From Prevotella sp. (lineage in GTDB: Bacteria; Bacteroidota; Bacteroidia; Bacteroidales; Bacteroidaceae): 64,000 bases of DNA. The stretch is taken from NCBI GenBank assembly GCA_017645645.1, contig JAGCOB010000019.1:1-64000 (forward strand), written 5' to 3'. The position numbers were made by a program, and so were the translations under genes. The notes beneath the pieces are model-generated. The model was not told the DNA's origin. It saw only the letters and a list, made by a program, of their open reading frames with translations, and made no database searches. Shown one piece after another: positions 8,280 to 16,323 of this stretch (its first letter is position 1; every line of letters starts with the position of its first letter).

Positions 8280-9890
8280 ATGACGAAAGAAGATATACTG
8301 AGGCTAAGAGATACGGCAGAACAGACGCGGGTCCAGTTCAAGGAGCGAGTGACTCGCGACAATAAGTATGATGTGAGTTGTGAGATGGTAGCACAAAGCA
8401 ATTCTCGCGGAGGAATGATAGTGGTGGGTATTGACGACAAGACTGGTCGTATCAACCCACTCTCCTTTGTTGAGGTGCAAGAGACGACGAACTTGTTAGG
8501 GAGTCTGGCATCAGAAGGTGTTGTTCCACAGATTTTACTCGACATCGAGAATGTTCAGATGGAGGGTGGAGTCATTGTGGTGGTAACCGTCAAACAAGGC
8601 AGGAACAAGCCTTATCGTGACAGCAAGGGAATAGTATGGGTGAAACAAGGTGCTGACAAGCGCAAGGTGTTTGACAATGCTGAACTGATAGCCATGCTGA
8701 TGGAGAACGGACAGATGCATCCTGACAGCATGCCTGTGAATGGCACCAGTATCAAGGACTTAGATGAGAACACTCTGCGCGACTATCTGCTCAACAGGTT
8801 CCGCAGTGACTTTGAGCGACAGCAGTTGTCCATAACTGAACTGAGGCATAGAAATCTTGGCGAGATTGCAGACATCCTTAGTCAAACGCCAGAGGGAATC
8901 TTGAAGAACAATGGTTTGATTATGGAGGACGGTACTCTGACAGTAGCAGCCTTGATGCTAATGGGCAAATATCCTCAACGCTGGTTACCTGCCTTTACCG
9001 TGAGATGTGTCAGCTTTGTGGGTAACAGTATTGGAAGCACGGAGTTCCGCGACAAGAGTGGAAATGACGCAGATGGTAATGCCGTACACCTGTATAACTA
9101 TATCATTTCATTTCTGACCAGAAATCTTCGCAAGAGGCAAGTGGAAAAGGACTTTAACAGTCAGGGCGAGTTGGAGGTTTCAACAGCCAGCCTGTCTGAG
9201 ATTGTCACGAATGGCATTCTACATCGCTCGTATGTAATAGAAGCGCCTCTGCGGGTGTTTATCTTTGACAACAGAATTGAAATTCATAGCCCCGGATTGT
9301 TGCCGGAAGGTGTCAGTATGGAAAGCATTAAGCACGGTGCATCAGTTCCAAGGAACAAGTTGCTGTTTAATCACGGTATCAATCTGTTGCCCTACACAGG
9401 TGCAGGAAGCGGCATCACTAGAGCCCTGAAGTTTACTCCGGACATTAAGTTCGTAAATGACGAGACTCTCAATGAGTTTGTGGTGACAGTGGAGCGTAGA
9501 AGTGTTGGGGAAACTGACGCCAAAAATGATAGAGATAATGATAGAGATAAAAGAGACAAAGAAGACAAAGATAACTTATTGGTTACAAAGCATATAGAAA
9601 AACAAGAAACTCCAAAAAGAGACAGAGATGGAGTCGAAGAAACCAAAGATGGAAGTCATATTACGCGAACCCCTTATAGGCTGTTGACTAGCGTTCAAAA
9701 GGACATTATCCAATTTTGTAGTATCCCAAGAACGGCAAAGGAAATCATGGACCACATAGGCTATTACAACAATTCAAAGAATATGACCGCTTACGTCAAA
9801 CCTTTGTTGGGGATGGGATATTTAGAAATGACAGAACCTGACAAACCCAAGAGTAAGAATCAGAAATATCGGAAGGTTAGAAAAGGATAA
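8280..9890 (+). CDS. Schlafen/AlbA_2-domain ATP-binding protein
   Basis: The N-terminus (about 1-140, 'QFKERVTRDNKYDVSCEMVAQ', 'RGGMIVVGIDDKTG') is an AlbA_2/Schlafen-type domain. A GHKL-like HATPase_c_4 region follows (about 300-410: 'EIVTNGILHRSY', 'FDNRIEIHSPGLLPEG'). A linker dense in Asp, Arg and Lys (about 415-470) joins a C-terminal winged helix (about 475-536). Proteins with this order are annotated as putative transcriptional regulators or ATP-dependent DNA-binding proteins and are frequent in defence-rich regions. An XRE gene follows 7 bp downstream. Whether it regulates or acts as an effector is unknown. Confidence 0.8.
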   Translation: MTKEDILRLRDTAEQTRVQFKERVTRDNKYDVSCEMVAQSNSRGGMIVVGIDDKTGRINPLSFVEVQETTNLLGSLASEGVVPQILLDIENVQMEGGVIVVVTVKQGRNKPYRDSKGIVWVKQGADKRKVFDNAELIAMLMENGQMHPDSMPVNGTSIKDLDENTLRDYLLNRFRSDFERQQLSITELRHRNLGEIADILSQTPEGILKNNGLIMEDGTLTVAALMLMGKYPQRWLPAFTVRCVSFVGNSIGSTEFRDKSGNDADGNAVHLYNYIISFLTRNLRKRQVEKDFNSQGELEVSTASLSEIVTNGILHRSYVIEAPLRVFIFDNRIEIHSPGLLPEGVSMESIKHGASVPRNKLLFNHGINLLPYTGAGSGITRALKFTPDIKFVNDETLNEFVVTVERRSVGETDAKNDRDNDRDKRDKEDKDNLLVTKHIEKQETPKRDRDGVEETKDGSHITRTPYRLLTSVQKDIIQFCSIPRTAKEIMDHIGYYNNSKNMTAYVKPLLGMGYLEMTEPDKPKSKNQKYRKVRKG

Positions 9891-9897
9891 GGAGCGT

Positions 9898-10191
9898 ATG
9901 ATATTCGGTAAGAAGATAAAAGAACTCAGAGAAGAGCATGGAATGGTGCAGCGAAAATTGGCGGCTGCACTGGATATAGATACACCTATGTACAGCAAAA
10001 TAGAGCGTGGGGAAAGGAAAGCAAAACGAAGCCATATACCAGTTATGGCCAAACTCTTGGAAATCGAAGAGAAAGAACTGCTGACTATCTGGTTAGCAGA
10101 TAAGGTGTTGGATACAGTTGATGGAGAGGACGAGGTGAAGCATGAGGCCGTGATCTTTGCTCAGAAAGAGATAGAGGCAGAAGTGGGATGA
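9898..10191 (+). CDS. XRE/Cro-type helix-turn-helix regulator, 97 aa
   Basis: The N-terminal 65 residues form an XRE HTH: 'IKELREEHGMVQRKLAAAL' followed by 'DTPMYSKIERGERKAKR'. The rest is an acidic helical tail that may dimerize. It follows the AlbA_2 gene by 7 bp and precedes the NTF2-like gene by 26 bp, consistent with autoregulation of this module. Confidence 0.85.
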   Translation: MIFGKKIKELREEHGMVQRKLAAALDIDTPMYSKIERGERKAKRSHIPVMAKLLEIEEKELLTIWLADKVLDTVDGEDEVKHEAVIFAQKEIEAEVG

Positions 10192-10217
10192 TTTAGTGAT
10201 AAGAATAGCAGTAATCT

Positions 10218-11450
10218 ATGGACTTTTACGATTACATACTCAACAGAAATGCTGCTCAGGAAGAGAATCCTGATAGGCTGTCCTCATACCGACAGGCTGC
10301 AGAACTAATCTGCTTATGCTGGAACAGACTTGATATGAGTTTCGTTGAGCCTTATCTTGATGAGGAGATGGTTTGGAAAGGTGGTGTGCCCCACAGAGTC
10401 ATCAACGGAAAGAACAATTTCCTGAAACTGATGAGACAAGTTTTCGATTCTCTTCAATACTCAAAAAGAAGTTATAGAGCAGATGTTGATGGGGCGGGAG
10501 ATCATTCTGTTGCCATTGTTACAGTCGATGGTGAGTATCAAGACATGATGCATCGCGTGAAAATAGAGGATGGTCTTATCAAGGAAATAGAGGTGACACC
10601 TTCTGGGTATTGGTGGTTGAAACAGTTTGGCGGGAAGTCTCCATTTGGGGTCGTGAGTCAGACATCATTGCATGAACAGGCGGCTGCAGTGGCTGCCATA
10701 GAACAGTATGTCAAAACGGAACTGGGCAACAAGCCTATAAAATGGGCCACGCAATATGAACTAAGAAATGCCCATTGCCAACTTTCTTTCACATGTGATG
10801 GGTTGTCATACGATGTGTTGGTAGAGATTCATAGTTTGGATGATAATAAGTGCCGATTTGTCATGTACTCTGAATTCAACAATTTAAAAGCTGAATGTCG
10901 GGAAAACGACCATATCCCTTGTATTTTGGCTTTGGATGAAGACCAAAGATTCGTAAGTTTAACATTGTTGGAAGATATGGATGTCCGAGTGCAAAAGCTA
11001 AGGGCAAAGGGACTCAACGAATGGACGTTCAGAAGTCTGTTCAAGACCAAAGCACAACTGAGCAGATTGGTAATAACCAAAGACTATCGGATTTTGTTGC
11101 CCGACTATAACGACATAGAGGTAAAAATGGAGCCATTAGTTAAAGCAGTGTATTTCCTATTCTTAAACCATCCAGAGGGCTTAATCTTTAAGGAATTGGC
11201 TGATTATAGGGAGGAACTGTTGAATATCTATAAAAAACTGAAACCAATGGGATTGAATAAAAGGACGATTCAGAGTATAGAAGATGTGACAAACCCATTA
11301 CTCAACTCAATTAACGAAAAGTGCGCCCGCATTCGTTCAGCGTTCGTGAAAGAATTCGACGAATCGCTTGCCAAAAACTATTTCGTATCAGGAGAGCGTG
11401 GTGAGGCGAAGAAGATAGCTTTGCCACGCGACTTAGTAATTTGGGAGTAA
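10218..11450 (+). CDS. NTF2/SnoaL-like N-terminal protein, 410 aa, function unknown
   Basis: Residues ~20-140 ('AAELICLCWNRLDMSFVEPYL', 'HRVINGKNNFLKLM', 'RVKIEDGLIKEIEVTP') resemble an NTF2/SnoaL-like cone fold. The middle part has beta-strand character. The last ~100 residues ('HPEGLIFKELADYREELL', 'NSINEKCARIRSAFV', 'RGEAKKIALPRDLVIWE') look like a C-terminal module that I recall from other Bacteroidetes proteins of unknown role. No signal peptide or membrane segment is seen. It is the last gene of the island; the next sequence is a non-coding stretch leading to the polysaccharide locus. Confidence 0.65.
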   Translation: MDFYDYILNRNAAQEENPDRLSSYRQAAELICLCWNRLDMSFVEPYLDEEMVWKGGVPHRVINGKNNFLKLMRQVFDSLQYSKRSYRADVDGAGDHSVAIVTVDGEYQDMMHRVKIEDGLIKEIEVTPSGYWWLKQFGGKSPFGVVSQTSLHEQAAAVAAIEQYVKTELGNKPIKWATQYELRNAHCQLSFTCDGLSYDVLVEIHSLDDNKCRFVMYSEFNNLKAECRENDHIPCILALDEDQRFVSLTLLEDMDVRVQKLRAKGLNEWTFRSLFKTKAQLSRLVITKDYRILLPDYNDIEVKMEPLVKAVYFLFLNHPEGLIFKELADYREELLNIYKKLKPMGLNKRTIQSIEDVTNPLLNSINEKCARIRSAFVKEFDESLAKNYFVSGERGEAKKIALPRDLVIWE

Positions 11451-11502
11451 GGCCACTTGACCACTTGAATAACGTTCCTGCTGTTATAATATGTGAATAG
11501 CA

Positions 11503-11534
11503 TTTGGTTATTTCAAAATATAGTTGTACTTTTG
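11503..11534 (+). promoter_or_regulatory. Promoter of the candidate small RNA (TTTG-N20-TACTTTTG)
   Basis: TTTG at 11503-11506 is followed after 20 nt by TACTTTTG at 11527-11534. It matches the Bacteroidetes consensus and points into a 230-bp stretch without a reading frame, while the next gene has its own promoter. Confidence 0.7.
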
Positions 11535-11695
11535 CACCCGACAACGGGTCATAAAACGGCTGGTGGCTCTGAGTCGGGTGTTCTTTGAAAGCAATTTGAT
11601 GCAGAACGTGGAATTGAGAACAGTCTCCTATTCGTAACCCCGATTTTTCTCAATCCTCCGAACTGCCTTTTAATAAAGAAAGATTGCTTTTTCTT
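11535..11695 (+). ncRNA. Candidate structured small RNA of unknown class
   Basis: Between the end of the 410-aa gene (11450) and the glycosyltransferase start (11771) lies no convincing ORF but several matching inverted arms. ACCCG (11536-11540) can pair with CGGGT at 11545-11549 or at 11575-11579. AAAGCAAT (11588-11595) pairs with ATTGCTTT (11683-11690). GCAG (11601-11604) pairs with CTGC (11663-11666). ATTGAGAA (11613-11620) pairs with TTCTCAAT (11647-11654). A T-run at 11688-11692 closes the unit and a good promoter opens it. The nested arms give one long interrupted hairpin of about 100 nt. I could not match it to 6S, SRP, RNase P or tmRNA. Confidence 0.5.
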
Positions 11696-11712
11696 CCAAA
11701 ATTAAGAAATAA

Positions 11713-11744
11713 TTTGGGAAACTCAAATTATTTCAGTAATTTTG
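11713..11744 (+). promoter_or_regulatory. Promoter of the first glycosyltransferase (TTTG-N20-TAATTTTG)
   Basis: TTTG at 11713-11716 and TAATTTTG at 11737-11744 are separated by 20 nt. The start site would fall near 11748-11750, giving a leader of about 20 nt to ATG 11771 and separating this transcript from the upstream small RNA. Confidence 0.75.
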
Positions 11745-11770
11745 CATGAAAATAGTTGATTTCATCCCTT

Positions 11771-12928
11771 ATGGCGACCCAACCACTCAAGATAGTCTAT
11801 ATCACCCCTTCTATCCACACTGCCGATGGAGCTGCCCGTGTATTGACCATGAAGGCGAATTATTTCGCAGAACATTTCGGTTATGACATCACTTTCCTCC
11901 TGACAGAGGGCAAAGGATTGCCTTTCTTCTACCATGTGTCAGACAAAATCAAGATCATCAACTATGACCTGAACTTCGAGCAACTATGGAACTGTCCTTT
12001 TTGGAAGAAGTTCTTCATCTATATCCCCAAACAGATCAGATACAAAAGATTGGTCAAGAAAGACCTGATGCGCATCCGTCCAGACATCACCATGAGTCTG
12101 CTTCGTCGTGAAATTAATTTTCTGAATAACATCAAGGACGGTAGTAGGAAAATGGGCGAGATACATGTCCATCGGGACAATTACCGTAATTTCAAGGGGG
12201 AGAAGAGTAACTTTGTGATGAACTTGTTTGCCAAGTTCTGGTCCAAGCAACTGTTGGACAACCTGAAGAAGCTTGACCGCTTTGTCGTTCTGACAGACAA
12301 AGACCGTGAGTCATGGATTGAACTGGATAACGTGGTAACGATTCCCAACCCTTCTCCCTTTATGCCTACGGCAGTGAGTCCTTTGACAGAAAAACGGGTT
12401 ATTGCCGTGGCACGTTATTCCCATGAGAAAGGTATCGACCTGTTGTTGGAAGCATGGGCACAAGTGGAGAAAAGAACTGAGGAGTGGCGACTGGAGATAT
12501 TCGGAGACGGTGACACAACAGCTTTCAATGCGTTGATAGACAAATTGGGCATCGACCGCAACCGATGCCAGCTACATGGACGAACAAATGATGTAGAGCA
12601 AGAATACTTGAAAAGTTCCATTGCCGTATGCAGCTCGCGTTACGAGGGCTTCGGCATGGTCATCATAGAAGCAATGGCATGTGGTTTGGCTGTGGCGAGT
12701 TTTGATTGTCCATGGGGACCACGCTCCATTATCAAGGACGGTGAGGACGGCTTACTGGTAAAGAATGGCGATGTCGGGAAGTTAGCCGATGCACTTGTCA
12801 CGCTTATTCAAGATTCTGCCAAACGAGAGGCAATAGCAAAGAATGCCATCCAAAGCGTCAAACGGTTCCAAATGGACAAGATTGCCGAACAGTGGAAACT
12901 ACTATTCGAAAGCGTTATCCGAAGTTAG
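11771..12928 (+). CDS. Glycosyltransferase family 4
   Basis: This 385-aa GT-B enzyme opens with 'LKIVYITPSIHTADGAARV' and has the family 4 donor-binding motif 'EGFGMVIIEAMACG' at about residues 291-304. It would transfer a sugar from a nucleotide donor during glycan assembly at the inner membrane. I start it at ATG 11771; an earlier TTG lacks support. It has a paralogue of identical length at 14014-15171 on the other strand, with an almost identical block around 'TTAFNALIDKLGID'. Its 3' end overlaps the convergent GT2 gene by 14 bp. Donor and acceptor cannot be read from sequence. Confidence 0.88.
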   Translation: MATQPLKIVYITPSIHTADGAARVLTMKANYFAEHFGYDITFLLTEGKGLPFFYHVSDKIKIINYDLNFEQLWNCPFWKKFFIYIPKQIRYKRLVKKDLMRIRPDITMSLLRREINFLNNIKDGSRKMGEIHVHRDNYRNFKGEKSNFVMNLFAKFWSKQLLDNLKKLDRFVVLTDKDRESWIELDNVVTIPNPSPFMPTAVSPLTEKRVIAVARYSHEKGIDLLLEAWAQVEKRTEEWRLEIFGDGDTTAFNALIDKLGIDRNRCQLHGRTNDVEQEYLKSSIAVCSSRYEGFGMVIIEAMACGLAVASFDCPWGPRSIIKDGEDGLLVKNGDVGKLADALVTLIQDSAKREAIAKNAIQSVKRFQMDKIAEQWKLLFESVIRS

Positions 12929-13928
12929 GCTTGGGTGTCCAGGTCTTTATAAACAGACGTAAAGCAAAGTACATTGGGGGAGATAATTTGTACAAGAACC
13001 ACGTTACTCTCTGCTTCTTCCCATTGGAGAACTCCAGATCAGGTATTGCTTTGTGCACCTCTTGGAAGATCTCCTGACGTTCTTTGGCATCCTTCATGCC
13101 ATACAACATAAAGTAAATCAGCAACGAGAAGGAAACGAATACATTATCCTCCAACTTATGCAGAACGGCTGGCGACAATCCCTCCATCTTTCTTAGTTTC
13201 CATGTGCCGGCAATCACAGTAATCAGATCGTGAGCTTTCTTCTTACTAAAAGAATAAGTTGCAGACTCATGCCCTTTCCTATAGACATTGAGCAGTCGTG
13301 ACACCCGGAGGCATTTTCCTGCCCTCAGATAACACTCATGGGTAAAAGGAACATCTTGATAACGGACGCCAGGAATGAATGTCAGATTGTTATCCTGTAT
13401 GAACGCCCTTCTATACAAGGTACGCCATACATAACACTGACGAGGATTCAAGTCTTCGAGGAACAATTGCTCACCCGTCTTCTCTTTCACTTTCAGGTAT
13501 TTCTGAGCAACATTGCCAAGTCGTTTGATTTCCTCATCCGTCATTTCCAGAAAGTCGGCAACAACCAAGTCTGCCTTGGATTCCAAAGCCTTTTCCAACA
13601 AAACACCTAAACTGTTCTCTATCAGCAAGTCGTCAGAATCAGGCATCAGGATATATTCACCCTTTGCGACAGCAATACCATTATTACGAGCCACTGATAG
13701 GCTCTGGTTCTCCTGATTGATAACCGTCACATTATTATGTTGGCTGATAATGTCCTGTATGACTTCCATGCTACGGTCTTGGGTACCGTCGTTGACAATA
13801 ATCACCTCATAATCATCATCATTAAGACCTTGCCGGAAAATACTCTCCATACATGGACGAATATATCTTTCCACATTGTACACTGGTACAATGATGCTCA
13901 ACTGACAATTATGGCCTTTTTCTTTCAC
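12915..13928 (-). CDS. Glycosyltransferase family 2
   Basis: The N-terminus 'LSIIVPVYNVERYIRPCM' with 'VIIVNDGTQDRS' and the metal/donor motif 'LMPDSDDLL' mark a GT-A fold family 2 enzyme of 337 aa. It has no C-terminal membrane helices, so it is probably peripheral. It lies between two paralogous family 4 genes and presumably adds one residue of the same glycan. It has its own promoter and overlaps the convergent upstream gene by 14 bp. Confidence 0.9.
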   Translation of the reverse strand: MKEKGHNCQLSIIVPVYNVERYIRPCMESIFRQGLNDDDYEVIIVNDGTQDRSMEVIQDIISQHNNVTVINQENQSLSVARNNGIAVAKGEYILMPDSDDLLIENSLGVLLEKALESKADLVVADFLEMTDEEIKRLGNVAQKYLKVKEKTGEQLFLEDLNPRQCYVWRTLYRRAFIQDNNLTFIPGVRYQDVPFTHECYLRAGKCLRVSRLLNVYRKGHESATYSFSKKKAHDLITVIAGTWKLRKMEGLSPAVLHKLEDNVFVSFSLLIYFMLYGMKDAKERQEIFQEVHKAIPDLEFSNGKKQRVTWFLYKLSPPMYFALRLFIKTWTPKPNFG

Positions 13929-13969
13929 GTTATTTTAGGTTGTGTTGGAAACTTTCTCTTTTTCGTGTG

Positions 13970-14001
13970 CAAAAATACAACAAATAATTGAATCTATCAA
14001 C
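13970..14001 (-). promoter_or_regulatory. Promoter of the GT2 gene (GTTG-N20-TATTTTTG)
   Basis: On the minus strand GTTG (13998-14001) precedes TATTTTTG (13970-13977) by 20 nt, close to consensus. The leader to the GT2 start is about 35-40 nt. Confidence 0.6.
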
Positions 14002-14013
14002 ATTTTTATTGTA

Positions 14014-15171
14014 TTATTTGTGTTGAATATCCTCAAACAGCCGATTCCACTGTGCTGCTATATACTCCATTTTATAACTTTGCACATTCCGTTTGGCAGC
14101 ACCAGACAGTGTCATCCGTAAAGCTGCATCATTTACCAAAGAAAGTATTCCTTGCGCCAAGGCGGTAGGATTATCCTTCTCTACGAGTATACCATATTCA
14201 TGGTCGTTGATGATAGAACGTGGTCCCCATGGACAGTCAAAGGACACAACTGGCAATCCACATGCCATTGCTTCCACAATAACCATACCAAAGCCCTCAA
14301 AACGAGAACTACATACGAAGATACTGCTATTAGTATACTCTTTCTCTACGTCACAGGTATACCCATGAAGCTGGCATCGGTTGCGGTCGATGCCCAATTT
14401 GTCTATCAACGCATTGAAAGCTGTCGTGTCACCATTTCCATAGACATCCAATCGCCACTCTTCCGTTTGTTTCTCCACTTGTGCCCATGCTTCCAACAAC
14501 AGGTCAATACCTTTCTCATAGGAATAACGGGTAACAGCCAAAACCCGTTTTTCAGTTAATTGACTAAATGTCGTCGGAACGAAAGGTATAGGGTCTGGAA
14601 TTACCTCCACTTGATCAAGTTCTGTCCACGCTTCCTTGTCTTTCTCTGTCAACACGACGAAACCGTCGAGTTTTTTCAGATGTGATACCAAACTATCCGA
14701 CCAGAACCTGGCAAACATTTTTTTTATGAGACTGCTTTTCTCAGTCTTGACACTACGGTAGTTAGCACGATTGACATGGAGCTCTCCGATTTTCTTACTG
14801 CCATCCTTGATGTCATTGATGAAATTGATTTCCCTTCGAAGCGTACTGATGGTTATATCAGGACGAATTCGCAGTAATTCTGCTCTCAGCAGCCGTTTAT
14901 ACTTGCGGATCTTCTTTAAATACAAATAGGTCTTTTTACAAAAAGCGACATTCCATAATTCCTCGAAACCAAGTTCAAAGTTAACGACATGCACCCGATC
15001 AGAGAGGGGGAAAAAAGAAGAACGACCTTTTCCTTCAGTCACAATAATAGTTACGTCATAGCCCAACACTTCTACAAAATAATTGGCTTTGACGGTAACG
15101 ACTCGTTCCACTCCCCCTGCCGAATAGATGGCTGGAGTCACATAGACTAACTTAAGGGGGGCATTCTCCAT
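14014..15171 (-). CDS. Glycosyltransferase family 4 (paralogue of the 11771 gene)
   Basis: The start at 15171 (MENAPLKLVYVTPAIYSAGG) gives 385 aa, the same length as its paralogue, and sits 8 bp after the epimerase stop; a start at 15207 would run into the epimerase gene. The motif 'EGFGMVIVEAMACGLPVVSF' identifies GT4. Similarity to the paralogue is moderate in the N-terminal half and close to identity around 'GDTTAFNALIDKLGID', which suggests gene conversion or recent duplication of part of the gene. It is likely co-transcribed with the epimerase upstream. Confidence 0.88.
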   Translation of the reverse strand: MENAPLKLVYVTPAIYSAGGVERVVTVKANYFVEVLGYDVTIIVTEGKGRSSFFPLSDRVHVVNFELGFEELWNVAFCKKTYLYLKKIRKYKRLLRAELLRIRPDITISTLRREINFINDIKDGSKKIGELHVNRANYRSVKTEKSSLIKKMFARFWSDSLVSHLKKLDGFVVLTEKDKEAWTELDQVEVIPDPIPFVPTTFSQLTEKRVLAVTRYSYEKGIDLLLEAWAQVEKQTEEWRLDVYGNGDTTAFNALIDKLGIDRNRCQLHGYTCDVEKEYTNSSIFVCSSRFEGFGMVIVEAMACGLPVVSFDCPWGPRSIINDHEYGILVEKDNPTALAQGILSLVNDAALRMTLSGAAKRNVQSYKMEYIAAQWNRLFEDIQHK

Positions 15172-15179
15172 GAAAAGGA

Positions 15180-16247
15180 CTATTTCTGATAGAAGTCTGC
15201 ATACCATTCCGCAAAGGCACGTAGACCGTCACGGAGGGAGGTAGATGGCTTATAGCCATAGTCATGCTCCAAAGCACTGGTGTCAGCGTAGGTCACTGGC
15301 ACGTCACCCGGTTGCATAGGCACCAATTTCTTGTGAGCCTCAAAGTCATAGTCCTCGGGAAGAACCTTGGCGCGAATCAGTTCCTGCTGCAGGATATCCA
15401 CGAAGGTCAGCAGGTTCTCGGGTTGGTTATTACCAATATTATAGACGGCATACGGAGGTATGGGCAGTCCATCCTCTCCCGTCTTTTTCTCTGGAGCACC
15501 CTGCATGATGCGTACCACACCCTCTACGATATCGTCGACATAGGTGAAGTCACGCTTGCAATTACCGAAATTGAAAATCTGGATGGTATCCCCCTTCACC
15601 AGTTTATTCGTGAAACCAAAGTAGGCCATATCAGGACGACCGGCAGGACCATAGACAGTAAAGAAACGCAAGCCCGTCGAGGGGATGTTATAGAGTTTGG
15701 AGTAGGCATGTGCCATCAACTCATTGCTCTTTTTCGTAGCCGCATAGAGGGACACGGGATTATCCACTTTGTCATCGGTAGAGTACGGTATCTTCTTGTT
15801 GGAACCATAGACACTCGATGAGGACGCATAGACCAGATGTTCCACCGGATAATTGCGACAAGCCTCCAGGATGTTATAGAAACCGATCAGGTTCGACTGG
15901 ATATAGGCATCAGGATTGGTGATAGAATAACGGACACCGGCCTGAGCAGCCAAATTGACAACCACCGCAGGATGATATTGCTCAAAGATGTCATCAATGG
16001 TCGCCTTGTCGGCAATGTCCCCCTGAATAAAGTTGAAAGTTGAGAGTTGAGAGTTGAGAGATAATTGTTCCAACTCCTTTAATCGCCACTCTTTGAGCGA
16101 CACATCATAGTAGTCGTTCATATTATCAATACCGATGATGGCGGCATCCTTCACATCCTGGAACAAACGCTTTACTAAATTGCTGCCAACGAAACCTGCA
16201 GCACCCGTGACCAAAATGGTCTTTCCGTTTAAGTCAATCTTTTGCAT
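15180..16247 (-). CDS. NAD-dependent epimerase, UDP-glucuronate 4-epimerase-like
   Basis: A 355-aa short-chain dehydrogenase/epimerase with Rossmann motif 'VTGAAGFVGSNLV', the Ser of 'YASSSSVYG' and catalytic 'YAATKK' (Tyr-x3-Lys). The 'PYSTDDKVDNPVSLYAATK' and 'GRPDMAYFGFTNKL' segments match CapI-type UDP-glucuronate 4-epimerases that make UDP-galacturonate; a UDP-glucose 4-epimerase is the alternative. The segment 'QLSLNSQLSTF' is coded by a GAGTTGA tandem repeat (16031-16060) that looks inserted in frame. It heads a minus-strand pair with the GT4 gene and shares a divergent promoter region with the 16324 gene. Confidence 0.85.
   Translation of the reverse strand: MQKIDLNGKTILVTGAAGFVGSNLVKRLFQDVKDAAIIGIDNMNDYYDVSLKEWRLKELEQLSLNSQLSTFNFIQGDIADKATIDDIFEQYHPAVVVNLAAQAGVRYSITNPDAYIQSNLIGFYNILEACRNYPVEHLVYASSSSVYGSNKKIPYSTDDKVDNPVSLYAATKKSNELMAHAYSKLYNIPSTGLRFFTVYGPAGRPDMAYFGFTNKLVKGDTIQIFNFGNCKRDFTYVDDIVEGVVRIMQGAPEKKTGEDGLPIPPYAVYNIGNNQPENLLTFVDILQQELIRAKVLPEDYDFEAHKKLVPMQPGDVPVTYADTSALEHDYGYKPSTSLRDGLRAFAEWYADFYQK
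16031..16060. repeat. Short tandem repeat of AGTTGAGA-like words inside the epimerase gene
   Basis: Four near-copies of a 7-bp word (GAGTTGA) lie in frame and code for the low-complexity 'LSLNSQLS' region. Similar words recur elsewhere in the window. Confidence 0.7.
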
Positions 16248-16265
16248 ACATTCATTGTTTACTCA

Positions 16266-16315
16266 GCAAAATTAATGAAAATATTTGGAATAATCAAGAA
16301 TATTTCGTAATTTTG
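16266..16315. promoter_or_regulatory. Divergent promoter region, copy 1 (epimerase / GT4)
   Basis: Plus strand: TTTG 16284-16287, 20 nt, TAATTTTG 16308-16315, only 8 nt before ATG 16324. Minus strand: TAATTTTG at 16267-16274 with a weaker CTTG 20 nt upstream, serving the epimerase. The two promoters interleave. This 50-bp block differs from 18638-18687 at only 3 positions. Confidence 0.75.
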
Positions 16316-16323
16316 CTATCAAT

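Noticed and set aside
1..11450. Prophage
   Set aside because: No capsid, tail, terminase or lysis gene is present; the left genes are mobilization genes.
11535..11695. 6S RNA, SRP RNA or tRNA
   Set aside because: No tRNA cloverleaf, no SRP GGAA-type domain and no large central bubble typical of 6S could be shown; the class is left open.
11756..11770. TTG start of the first glycosyltransferase
   Set aside because: ATG 11771 matches the start of the paralogous gene and gives the same length of 385 aa.
15172..15207. Longer start of the second family 4 glycosyltransferase
   Set aside because: It would overlap the epimerase end; ATG 15171 matches the paralogue length.
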